Assembly: GCA_029844215.1 (NCBI GenBank)
Contig: CM056724.1
Location: forward strand, 36,432,446 to 36,496,445
Reading direction: 5' to 3'
Origin: Przewalskia tangutica
Taxonomy: Eukaryota > Streptophyta > Magnoliopsida > Solanales > Solanaceae
Length of the DNA stretch: 64,000 nucleotides
Both the position numbers and the translations under genes were made by a program. The notes below the pieces were generated by a model that was not told the DNA's origin, searched no databases, and saw only the letters and a list, made by a program, of their open reading frames with translations. Position 1 is the stretch's first letter. Each line of letters opens with the position of its first letter. Positions 54,446 to 64,000 of this stretch are shown here, in pieces.

Positions 54446-55552
54446 CCTTCCCTCTTTGGCAACTCATCTGGAGTGAAAGAGATTTGATAGGTCCCGATGA
54501 TGTAGCCTACCATATCTGCCAGATTTGCACTATTTATGCCCGCAGGGATGTTTGCTTCATCTAACACTCTCATTAGAGGCTATCGGTGTTGTGAGGAACT
54601 CAATAGTAATGCCATTACCAATATCTAAGCTGGCATTTTCTTTAGATACTCGACAATGGAGTATTCTTTAGGATACTTTCTTCGCTAGAGGTGTTCGGAC
54701 CCTCCTCCAATAATAGGCTTTCTCTGATTCCTTGTTTTCAAGGCGCTCCCTATGCCAATTCTTCAGGAGTATAACACCTCTCTGAGCATGTTATTCCATG
54801 GGCTACAACTTCCTGGAAAACAAATTAATTTCTTGTGGCTCAAATTATCTCTTGTGATATATGGGCTACAACTGGTGTCAAAATTAACACTTTAAATTGA
54901 GGTCGCTCTTAAAGGGTGAGAGCGGCCACTATATTCTCTAATCTCTCTAAATAGATCCCTGGATTAGTGGTTTGCAGACAACTCAGTCTTCCTCTCGATC
55001 AATTATATAAATGTGATTAGCTCCATGATTGGGTAGATGATTAGTGTTCATATCCGGTGCCGATGTTTGTAGTGTGATCTATATTTTGTCGATCAAATTA
55101 TGTATCTCATGTTTCAAGTTGATACACTATTCCATGCTATTTCGACTTCTGCTGAAGTGGTATGCATATGTTTGGTTAGCTCGGTATAAACGACTCTCAG
55201 GGTTGGCGGACTTTGGTGGAATTGCCTAGCTGATTCCAGCAACACTCATTTGCTCGAACAACTTGGTTTGAGTTTCAAGCAGTGGTGTGAATACTCGTGC
55301 AGGTTTCTTCTCAAAGTTTGGATATGGCATATCATATGTGGCTAGAGGAAGCTAATTTTGGTAATTTGGTTGTAGAGCTTGGTAAGTATGGATCGATCTT
55401 TAGTAATTTGATTGTGGAGATTGGTAAGTGGGACGAATGTCTGGTAGTTAGGTTCTACATAAAAACCGACATAAAGGTGTATATAGTGGAAATATAACTA
55501 CTGGTGGCAGCAATTGGGACATGTCAAATGACGATTGTGATCCCTCCTTCTT
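54446..55552 (-). mobile_element. Ogre gag-protease spacer, unassigned
   Basis: About 1.1 kb between the last gag block and protease. Open frames on either strand are short. I see no zinc-knuckle-like CxxH motif where one would be expected in an Ogre element; two such motifs lie instead upstream at 57.5-57.8 kb. Confidence 0.4.
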
Positions 55553-56640
55553 TCAAGTTTTTGGGATAGGTGTGTGGGAGACATTTGTCACGTCCTCTTT
55601 CTTCTTTCTCATAGTCCCAACGGTGTTTTGCTGACCGACTTTATTGGTTACGCTGATATTTTTTCCTGATTTAAGATCGTCTTGTATGACCTCTCCCATT
55701 TTAACTAACTCGGAAAATGGCCTCCCGACCATAGACAACATATGATCATAGAAGTCTAACTCTTGTGATCGTACTGAGACCAGCTCTTCTTCGCTCATTA
55801 CCGGTTGTACTCGGGAGACTTCGACCCTCTATCTACTTGCATATTCATGGTACTTCTCTATGGACTTTTGTTTGTCATTTTCTAGGTAGTATCGGTCAGG
55901 CACAATTTCCAAGTTACACCGAAATCTTTCCATAAAGGCTTTAGCCATCATTCTAAGTAGCCCAGCGACATATATCCTACGCGGTGAACCATTCAGAATC
56001 TTCTACAGTTAGTCGCTGAATAGCCTCATGATTAAATCTTGATTCATTCTTACTCTGTCTAGGTGGTTGCACTATGCTCTTAGGTGAGATTTGAGATTCC
56101 TTGTCCCATTAAATATCTAGAATTTAGGCACTTTGAAGCCTAATCCTTTGGATATGTCCAACTCCAGATGCATATAAATATTATCATAACTAAATCATGT
56201 TGCCTTTCGAGTGACTCTGATAGACTTCTTGAAAAAATCCACTATTTTCTATTCCATTTCATTATCTTCATTCCATTTCATAGGGGTATGGAATGATACT
56301 ATGGGAAGTGTTTGACAATTTATGGGAACGCTGGTATTTATAGATGTAGGCTGAGTAGTGGAATTTATATGTATGTTTGGGTCCTTGTGAGTAGGTGGTG
56401 GCGCCTGGTATGAAAGCACCAAACAGGATGTTTCGGGTGTTTAATGTGTTGGCTGGTGGTCAAGGTTGGTATGAAGTACCAATATGGAGAGTTTCGTGTC
56501 GAGCTCGCGTGGGTAGTACAGTTCCAGTCAAGTAAGCTGGAAAGTGATCGGGTAATGGTGAACTCATAGATGGAAATGGCGGTGGAGGCCTCCGTACTTC
56601 AGTGGATGTTTCTTTGGTAGTGCTGGCCATCTATTTTCTC
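55553..56640 (-). pseudogene. gag: Ogre-type gag, broken
   Basis: A start near 56626 (MASTTKETSTEV, then RRPPPPFPSMSSPLP) gives the Pro-rich N-terminus. The core follows in shifted frames: AGLLRMMAKAFMERFRCNLE then IVPDRYYLENDKQKSIEKYH at about 55850-55975. The C-terminal part is open in 55553-55798: MSEEELVSVRSQELDFYDHM, MVGRPFSELVKMGEVIQDDL, SGKNIS. This is the capsid region of Ogre/Tat gag. Multiple stops interrupt it. Confidence 0.83.
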
Positions 56641-57439
56641 GTGACCTGTTCCTGGAAGTTGTCAATTCTTCAGAATAACATATTGATCACATCCTTATGA
56701 TGTGATGCTTCTTGGGGATCTAGAGGTTCAGGGTCCTCTATAACAAGTGCTTTTTGGTTATGCCCGTCGTCTGAAGTACCAATCACGTTTACTTTGTCTT
56801 ATTGGGGAAGGGATGTTGCAACTTTGGATCTTATGAAATATTCCAGCGTGAATGGATCAACCCCTTCTTTAAGATAAGAAAGTCTCAAAGGAAAATGACG
56901 TTAGTAAGAAAGTCTCAAAGAACATAGACTCATGCATTTGATCTGAATACTTGATTGATCTTTCATTCCGAGGGTATTTTGGTCATTTTGGCCATTTTGG
57001 TTTGAAGGGTTTCGGTTTGGGAGTCTATGGTCAATTTGCTACCATGACCCTATCTAGATTGACCTTTTCGAACCCTCTTTGTTTATGAGGGAATAATTTA
57101 TATAATATAGGGATCGAGTCTTAAGTAGACTGCCTACGTATCCATCCGCAGGAAGGCAAGCCCTTTCGTAGTTCGGTTTACATAGAAATTATCCCTAATT
57201 TTTTTCTACCTAAATAAACTCCCAAACCATGCCCAATAAGGGCTTCCAACGTATCCACCTTAGAACATTAGGTCAAACATTATTTCTTTTATAAGATAAA
57301 GGGGAATGGATAACATTTGATTGAAAGAAAAGGGATGCCTAAATTTACCCAAAATATGGTTTCTCCTGAAGCCTTAGCGGGTCATCGTCCTTAGGAACAC
57401 ATAATATCGTGGCGGCTTTACTTAGTAGCGGCGAGGTAG
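56641..57439 (-). mobile_element. Ogre region between ORF1 and gag
   Basis: The minus strand has a GGATACGTAGGCAGTCTACTT segment split around 57125-57150, then TCGATCCC and a Lys-Arg-poor run. Ogre elements of large-genome dicots have a comparable CTACGTAGGCAG-type segment between ORF1 and gag. No protein domain is recognised. Confidence 0.5.
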
Positions 57440-57800
57440 AACTACCCAGATATGGCAAGTGTTGACCAAATGCTACATCTCAAACTTGAAAGCTTCACAC
57501 TCTTTGATGTCATGTCCAGGTGCTCCTGAATGGTACAAACAAATCTTTCTGGTACTAGCCAATGTGGGGAAAATGATTGTGTATGAATCATCAAAGAAAG
57601 TAAAGTCGTAGCACCAACTTGCATATCAATGGTGTTCCTTTAAAGGGCGTGATGGGGCCATAAACTAGTAGGGTGTGTGGTTCCTATGGGTTGTGGATAG
57701 TTTTTTCATCGATCAACCTTATGATTCTTTTCTTGAGGTCCAAACACCCGTCAATGATGTGGTCGGGTTGGTTCTTGTTGAAGGGGCACCTCTTATGAGA
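57440..57800 (-). pseudogene. Two Ogre gag-like Cys/His motifs, out of place
   Basis: Minus-strand frames show RCPFNKNQPDHIIDGCLDLK then KRIIRLIDE (about 57710-57790), and ICLYHSGAPGHDIKECEAFK (about 57490-57560). Both resemble the C-terminal CxxH...H...C segments of Ogre gag, which belong downstream of the capsid. Here they lie upstream of it. They may be the end of a separate gag from another copy, or a feature of ORF1 in this family. Confidence 0.5.
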
Positions 57801-60098
57801 ATATATAGGTGCACATGTTGGTTTGGACATCGTGGATGAAACACAATGCTCCTACGATTGTCAATCCTTCAAAGATATTGATACTCCGCACCAGCCTTGG
57901 TGCGACTCTGAAGGGTGAGATGCGACATTTGTGAGTAATTTCCCACTAGGTTGGGGATGATGCTTGGGATGGCCCTTGAGGAATCCCTTAGTAATTGGTA
58001 GCATCAGAAATGTTGGGGTTGTCTTTCTCAGATGGTCCACTTGATTCCCCATCATATGTCTTAGGATCTTCCTCAGGAACCTCTTTATCCCGCTTAGGTG
58101 TCTTGAATAGTAGTATGTAATCTCTTACCATTCCTTGAACTTCGTCCGAGAGGTTTTGACTGTAATGTTCCTATTTATTGGCCCCTTTGGAAGGGCTTCC
58201 TACCAAGTACAAAATTTGGTTGGCTTCCTTCATCTGGCCTTGGCCAAATCAATTTTCTTCTTTAATTTATGAATCTTCGCTCGAAGTGAATCTTCGGTCT
58301 CCTCTTTGGTGATCAAGTCAACAAATGGCGTAGTGGCACAGTGGCTATCTTAGACATCCACTGGTAGAAAATAAAACTTCTAAAGAGGTGCAATTTTAGT
58401 TATATTTCGGTAATATCTTGTGTTTTTTCTTTGGGTTGGTGTCCGGAATGTGAGACTAATCAACAGTTCGAACAAAACACATGAAAGCACATAAGTAATA
58501 ATACCACATAATCATATAATTAGCAATTGTAATATTCGCATTCCAAAACCTTTTTGCACCAACGTTATATAATCGTTTTGAAACATAATTGTGTCAAATG
58601 TTGATTTGAACCATTTCCCCCATAATCATAATTTCATTAATAAAAAGGTTTTTCCCAAAGGAATTATAAAGCACGATAAGCAACAAATCAACCCTAAACC
58701 CTTTTTAGTGAAGGTCATGGGTGTAGCCTCATCCATCGCTCTCATTTGAGCATCAAGATCCTTTAAACACTCATGGTTAAACTCTGACTCCTCTGTCAAG
58801 CTAGCTATAACAGTCTGATCATGCTGTAACATTTCCAAGTATTTGGCATCCAGGTCATCTGCTCGCTTTTGAGTTAGACGTGCCTTGATCTTCGCTTTTG
58901 AATCCCTATCTTGAACACACTGATAGTGGTTGGGTCTCGGAGTGAGAGTGACTTGAAAATGTTCCTTCAACCAATCGATGCAATCCTCGTCACATCCTAG
59001 ATGGAACCCTATTTTCGGCTAGAGTCTCTAGACCTTATCTCACTCGACCACTCCACTCTTGGATGATGTTTGCCACCCCTTTGATCCTATCTTCTTCGTA
59101 GTCGACCACATACTACCCCATGTTTCCTACTTTTGGTATCACTTGTCTACTCCCGAACTATCTTAGGATCCTAGCAGGTGCATACGGGCGAATTCCTCAT
59201 ATTCCAATGAGTAGCAAAAAAGGACATTTTCTACCTTTAACCACAATGTTTTCAGATATGAAGTCAGGGAACATCAATTGTATGTTGTCTTCTCTGAGTG
59301 TTGTAAAAATGAAGACTCACCTCTCTTTGGTTTGGTTTCCGAAATTTGGAAAGTGAACTTGGAGGTTATATTTTTTGTTTTTCCTGGCTAGGTACGAAAG
59401 ACCATCGGATTTGTTTAGGTGTTTGATAATCCACCATTGCAATAGTAGATTACACCCCTGAAAGTACCTATGAAGGTTTAAGCATTAACGTAAGGCTTGG
59501 TATATGTCTACTAAGATGACAGGTACTAGGTCATAGTACTTGGCTTCTCCTTTTGAGGTTATGCCACAAAAGATAGCATTGGACACCTAAATTACATGGG
59601 TATCTATGGAGAGGTGTAGGTCTTTGGGAAAGCCCATTAGTCTTAGTAGGCATATGGAAAAGTCTAGGGGTCGGGTTGCTTCTCAATCGACATAAGTTCA
59701 AAACTCAACTGAGTGTTCTATACTACCCTCTTTTATACCCAAAGCGGTTGTAATGCTCCCTAAAGGCTATGGTTGGACCGAAGATCCAATTGGCACTGGC
59801 TAAGTATAAAATCTTCATTATCTCATCCGGAGTGGGCCTATGTGGGACAAAGAGGTTATGATCGGGCTTCTTCCAATTTCTTATGCAAGTCACTTTGTTA
59901 TTTATGCAATCCCGGATCTCCTCTAAAGTTGGGGTCAACTCCAAATACCCGAACCTAAACATAATTCTATCACAATTCCAATATCCGGTGAGGGCTTCTA
60001 TCAATCCCCTATTACCCTTCATGGTCATCAATGAGGGGAGGTGTCCTAGGCAATTCGTAACCTCTCTTTGGGCCGAGGCATCTAGCCAAGACCACTAA
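57801..60098 (-). pseudogene. Ogre-type ORF1 (DUF7745-like) with coiled-coil tail, broken
   Basis: The frame 59723-60031 reads RGLIEALTGYWNCDRIMFRF then GYLELTPTLEEIRDCINNK, the hallmark of the domain at the start of ORF1 in Ogre elements. Shifted frames continue with GITSKGEAKYYDLVPVILVD and IYQALR (about 59500-59580). The C-terminal part is helical and charged: 58626-58970 (KIKARLTQKRADDLDAKYLE, EESEFNHECLKDLDAQMRAM) and near 58210-58320 (EETEDSLRAKIHKLKKKIDL). The role of ORF1 is unknown. Stops and shifts occur throughout. Confidence 0.78.
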
Positions 60099-60696
60099 AA
60101 TGTGAGAAACTCGGGTGCTTCCAAGACCATGTCAAATTTGAGGTTGGTATGCATCTACAAAATGGAGCACGATTAATTCTCCCCCTCTAAGGACAATGGT
60201 TTATCCCATAAGGCACAATCATGTTTCCACATAGCAAGTAGTTGGATGCAGTGTCTTTGGGTTATAAACTGTCAAGACACGAGGTAGTCACCTAATGGAT
60301 CTAGATACGTCTAAAATATTTGAACCTGTATATGTAAGCATGCGCTAGTTCAGTAGGGATTTGGCTTCGTTCTATCCTAGGAAAACTATAGTGGTTTTTC
60401 AAATGAATGGGAACTCAAGCGAACTACTCGACGTGAACCATTGTCGACTGTTGGATGACTACGAACCAACTTCATCTTTAACATATTCCAAATAAATAAT
60501 TTGATTTTTACTGAAGGACGATTGTGAAATCGCATAATTATCTTTGTGCACTGATGTGAGTGTGTGTGCAGGCCATTTGGCGAAATTATGAAATGCATGA
60601 AACTACAATTATATTTGTGGAAAGTAAACACATAGGAAATTTATAACAATTAAAAACATTTTGTATTGGAACCTTAATGGTTAGAACCTAGGATTA
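60099..60696 (-). mobile_element. 5' leader of the Ogre-type element
   Basis: About 600 bases between the primer-binding site and ORF1, AT-rich, without a recognised domain. An open frame of 81 codons (60386-60631) has no recognisable motif. Confidence 0.55.
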
Positions 60697-60713
60697 TCCC
60701 AGCAGAGTCGCCA
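60697..60713 (-). other. Ogre primer-binding site (tRNA-Arg type)
   Basis: The minus strand reads TGGCGACTCTGCTGGGA, two bases after an LTR end CGTAACA. It agrees with the tRNA-Arg primer known for Ogre elements. Confidence 0.85.
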
Positions 60714-60715
60714 TC

Positions 60716-63173
60716 TGTTACGTTTCACTTTTATGCGGAGGCATAAAAACTACTAAGAGGTTGTTGGAACTCTTTTTCCGATATTGTTTTAGAGTCTCCA
60801 TCTAATTTATATGAAAATTAGGAAACCATGTAAAAGGGTTTATTCAAAAAATCAATGAAAATCCTTTCTAGACCAGAGTTTGAGGTAAGGGTTCTGGTGA
60901 TCCCCGGAGAAGGTGTTAGACACCTCGGTATTAAGGATCCATAGAATACAGTTGACTTAGGGTTCTATAGCATTTTAATTACTAAAATTTGTCTTAAGAG
61001 TATTTATTTTCCGCAAAAAGTCATAGCATGTCATTTCATTTCTCATTCCAAGAGGTTTTAAAATCAAAGAGTTGAAGTTCATTAAGAAAAGATTTATATA
61101 AGGTTTTAGCCAATCCATTTCCGGACTAAGATAAACTCAAGTTTTAAATTGAGTAGAACTCCACTAGAAATAGTCCAATGGATAGTCTAGTTTACCTATA
61201 TGTTTTGAAAAACATCCTTTGTAAAAGAGTGCAATCCCTTTAAAATGAAATGATAAGGTTTGAAAAAGTGTAATCCCTTTAAAATGACATGGTCCGATGG
61301 ATAAAATCCCGTATTATTTTCTTTGAAGGTCTAGCATACTCCATTTCAAACCAATACCTTAATCTTAGGTCCTTTAGTTATTTTTTTTTTTTAAGAAATC
61401 ATTTTACTAGGGCTTAACCTAAAATCGTCCTTAAAGGAGATGTGAGTAGGGAGGGGTGATGTTTTTTAAGTGGGTTGTGTGTTGGTTACAATCGAATTCA
61501 CCTGAAATTGAGGCACAAGTAGGGGTGTTATTGGTTCTCAAATTACCGGGACAATGGGGTATTAGATGGTAATTTCGGGAGAGTATATAGGGAATCAGAT
61601 CAAGGAGTTTTGTGGAGTAGTTTCAGATGTGTTGAGGGTGAGTGTGATGGTCATGTTTTGCTGGGTGAGTGGTGGTTGGTCGGTAGAACAGAACTGAACC
61701 AGTGAGGTTCTCGGCAGGAAGTGTTATACAGATAGTTTGGTATTGTCGGGATTGGGCGGGTAGTTGTGGATGGATTCGGCTCAAGGCGTTTCGGGGAGGT
61801 GTTCCGGGTCTTGTGAGGGTCAGTAATATTCTTGGGACTTGGTGGTGTGGTGGTGTAAAGGTTACCGAACTGAACTGAGGTAGTGAGGTTTCGGTTGGTG
61901 ATTGTAGTAGACTATTTGTGTATTATCGGGCTTGGATGGTTACTTGTGTGAGGTTTCGGTTAATGGTGTTTATAGTGAATGTCAAGGGGGTATTTTTAAG
62001 TGTTTTAGTGGAATGGAAGAGGTAGTTTGGTCTAGGTATGATCTCGGAATGCCAAATGCAAGTCTGGACGCACACCAAGTGTTATAGGCTTAATTTGGTT
62101 AAATGTTTGATGATTGTGGCTAAGCGTTTATGGTTGTGATTTTTATGAAGTACGATGGATATAGATACAGGGGTTTTACTGCCCATATTGATACCAAGGA
62201 TAATGTGGTCAATACCACAAGGTCAAGACCGAGGTTTGCTAAATGTAATGCCCGTGGACCAGCCAAGTGAGGGTGATCGATGCCCTATTAGTGACCCTAG
62301 GTTTAGGCTAAGTTGGTCCACACAATTCCAACCTTCACATACCACCAATGGGGTTTCTCAAGCTTGGGTATTGACAAGGCCACACAGTCCTAATCGATAC
62401 TTACACCAAAGGGGCCTTAGTTTGGGTTTGGATAGTTCACACAGTCCTATCTTCCACCTAAACTAAGGGTTTGGCTCACACGGAACTAACTAAAAGTAAA
62501 CACACATAAGTGAATAGTCTTTACTTGGAGAAAAGGGTAAACTCAATCCCTTTCACATCCCTTTGTGGAGTCCAAGTGGAAGAATGCATGAACTTGATTC
62601 TTCAAACAATCTCATCTTCTTGGAATGTGTTAAGAAGCTTCCATTTCTTGCACTTGTTTGATGAACCTTTTCGGCCAAATCCTAATCTCCCCTTTGGACG
62701 ACTTTATTGTCCTTAAATTCATGAATTGTTATCTTGGAAGCCTCATCTTCTAGAACATCCTTATCCTTGACAAATTGTCCTCCAACTCACGGCCTAGTCA
62801 TCTTCTTGGAAGACCTTTTATCTTAGTCATCTTGTGACAAGGACTCTCGGCTTTGCCATCCTTTACATGACCTATTAATTGTGTCCTAAGGTAGTTATTC
62901 CATGGCCTACTATGTCCTAAGATAAGAGCTAAAAGCTAAGCTGAATAATAAAAGAAAACAATAAGCTAAAGAAATGCATGGTCCTGGCCAAGACCTACAT
63001 ACAAAGCCATATAAAATATGTAATTGAATCTTCATGTAACAAGTCCAATTCAACTCCATTTTACATGTCTTTTTAGGCCCATAAGTGTAGATTGGCGGGA
63101 AACCCTTGTCACCCTTAACAAGTCTCCTCTAGGCTCATGATGAAAGTTTAAGTCCATGGGCTTTCTTTCATCA
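60716..63173 (-). repeat. 5' LTR of the Ogre-type element (far end uncertain)
   Basis: The left end TGTTACG (CGTAACA on the minus strand) is fixed by the primer-binding site. The U5 part has GGAGAAGGTGTTAGACACCT (60907-60926), a segment typical of Ogre LTRs. A candidate far boundary is 63173, where CTTTCATCA is followed by ATCTCCCCTTATTTGAAAG, i.e. a purine tract and TGATGAAAG on the minus strand. If correct, the LTR is 2458 bp and would be shared with another element to the right; more likely the purine tract marks a different, overlapping element. No gene is seen inside. Confidence 0.5.
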
Positions 63174-64000
63174 ATCTCCCCTTATTTGAAAGAATTTGCC
63201 CTCAAATTGGTGCCATCTAGATGTGAATTTTTTTCCCAACAACAAGTGTTGATCCAATATTTTCACCATTAGATAGGACCAAAAGTCCTATCTTGTAGGT
63301 GCCTTCTTCAAAATTTGCCAAATACAGATTTGAATACAAGATCAATGGTTTTGATTCAACATGTTGCCCAAATTGGATCACGAATCTCATAAGATATAAT
63401 GCGTTGCAATGAGTAGGATAATGGTAATGTGCACCACTATATTTTGTGCTAGGGCAAATAATGGTACCTACTCTAGTTTCACGCTTGACGTCCAATGGCT
63501 TTTCACGGCTAGGCATCGCTAGGACCGGGGTTCACAAATCTTTCTTCTCAAGGCTTCAAAGACTCTTGTGGCTCTTTGAAACCATTGGATAGGGGCCGTA
63601 AGGGCTCAACAATTTCTCATGATATTATGAGAAGAAGAAGCCGAACCAAAGACACTATTTACCGCAACGGTCCTCGTAGGTTCGGACCATCTTTGGATAG
63701 ACTTCACCTTGGGTTGGTTAGCATAAATGTCCTTGGATGATGTCACATGTCACAAGTATTTTAGTGATACCTTGTGTAAGGGAGAGTTTGGAATGTCACA
63801 TCATCCACAAAACATTACAAGCCATTTTCCCAAATCAAACCTAATTTCAAGGGTCATATTCCATTCAACTTTTTCTCGGATTCCCACTTAATGATATCCA
63901 CGTTTCAATTCCCATTTGGCTCCACTTAATCCATCACAAAGGTCGTTCAACCTCGACGTATGAAATTTGTTCGCTATGATGAAGTTGTCGTCCTTTCGGC
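63174..64000 (-). mobile_element. Unidentified retroelement-like 3' region
   Basis: A 99-codon minus-strand frame (63217-63516) contains VGTIICPSTKYSGAHYHYPT, ALYLMRFVIQFGQHVESKPL and GENIGSTLVVGKKIHI. Shifted frames upstream read QPKVKSIQRWSEPTRTVAVN and VFEALRRKICEPRS. Wording continues across frames, as in decayed coding DNA. The purine-rich tract at its downstream end (63174-63190) suggests the 3' end of a retroelement. I do not recognise the protein. Confidence 0.4.

Noticed and set aside
1..64000. tRNA, rRNA or other structural RNA genes
   Set aside because: Only primer-binding-site complements of tRNA-iMet, tRNA-Asp and tRNA-Arg were seen, all at LTR edges; no full tRNA or rRNA sequence was found.

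Overview
The window is plant repetitive DNA. I find no host gene, rRNA, tRNA or CRISPR array. Essentially the whole 64 kb is LTR retrotransposons in various stages of decay: Ty1/Copia at the left edge, and three kinds of Ty3/Gypsy elsewhere (chromodomain-bearing Tekay/Del-type, Athila/Tat-type, Ogre-type). The pol wording and Ogre-like ORF1 look like a large-genome dicot, probably an asterid such as Solanaceae; that is inferred from remembered family sequences, not from a search.

Layout. 1-1.2 kb: tail of a Copia element and its likely 3' LTR. 1.2-2.2 kb: unassigned AT-rich DNA. 2.2-5.6 kb: 3' LTR, polypurine tract and 3' internal region of a minus-strand Athila/Tat-like element. 5.6-24.6 kb: two chromoviruses in direct tandem sharing the middle LTR (LTR A, interior 1, LTR B, interior 2, LTR C), all on the minus strand. 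24.6-33.5 kb: a second chromovirus family with two LTRs of more than 3 kb flanking a 2.1 kb interior that encodes only gag. 33.5-37.2 kb: LTR F of a third family. 37.2-51.4 kb: a further third-family LTR (H), split by a solo LTR (G, plus strand, 5-bp duplication GGGAA), itself split by a near-complete Athila-type element at 38221-45554 (LTRs of 1395 and 1372 bp, 5-bp duplication GTCAC) that keeps gag and protease but has lost reverse transcriptase and integrase. 51.4-52.0 kb: the end of a plus-strand LTR (I). 52.0-52.5 kb: gag start, primer-binding site and LTR end of an Athila/Tat-like element related to the one at 2.2 kb. 52.5-60.7 kb: decayed minus-strand Ogre-type element (ORF1, gag, protease, start of reverse transcriptase, tRNA-Arg-type primer-binding site). 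60.7-64 kb: its LTR and unassigned repeat DNA.

No open reading frame is an intact polyprotein; the best preserved blocks are in interior 2 (reverse transcriptase and integrase C-terminus with chromodomain). The most interesting signals are non-coding: the shared-LTR tandem, LTR minisatellites that differ in copy number between sister LTRs, two small hairpins and a paired-palindrome motif recurring in all chromovirus LTR families, the gag-only element, and many small indels near CTG/CAG in interiors whose flanking LTRs are almost unchanged. That last pattern should be tested as sequence error before it is read as biology.
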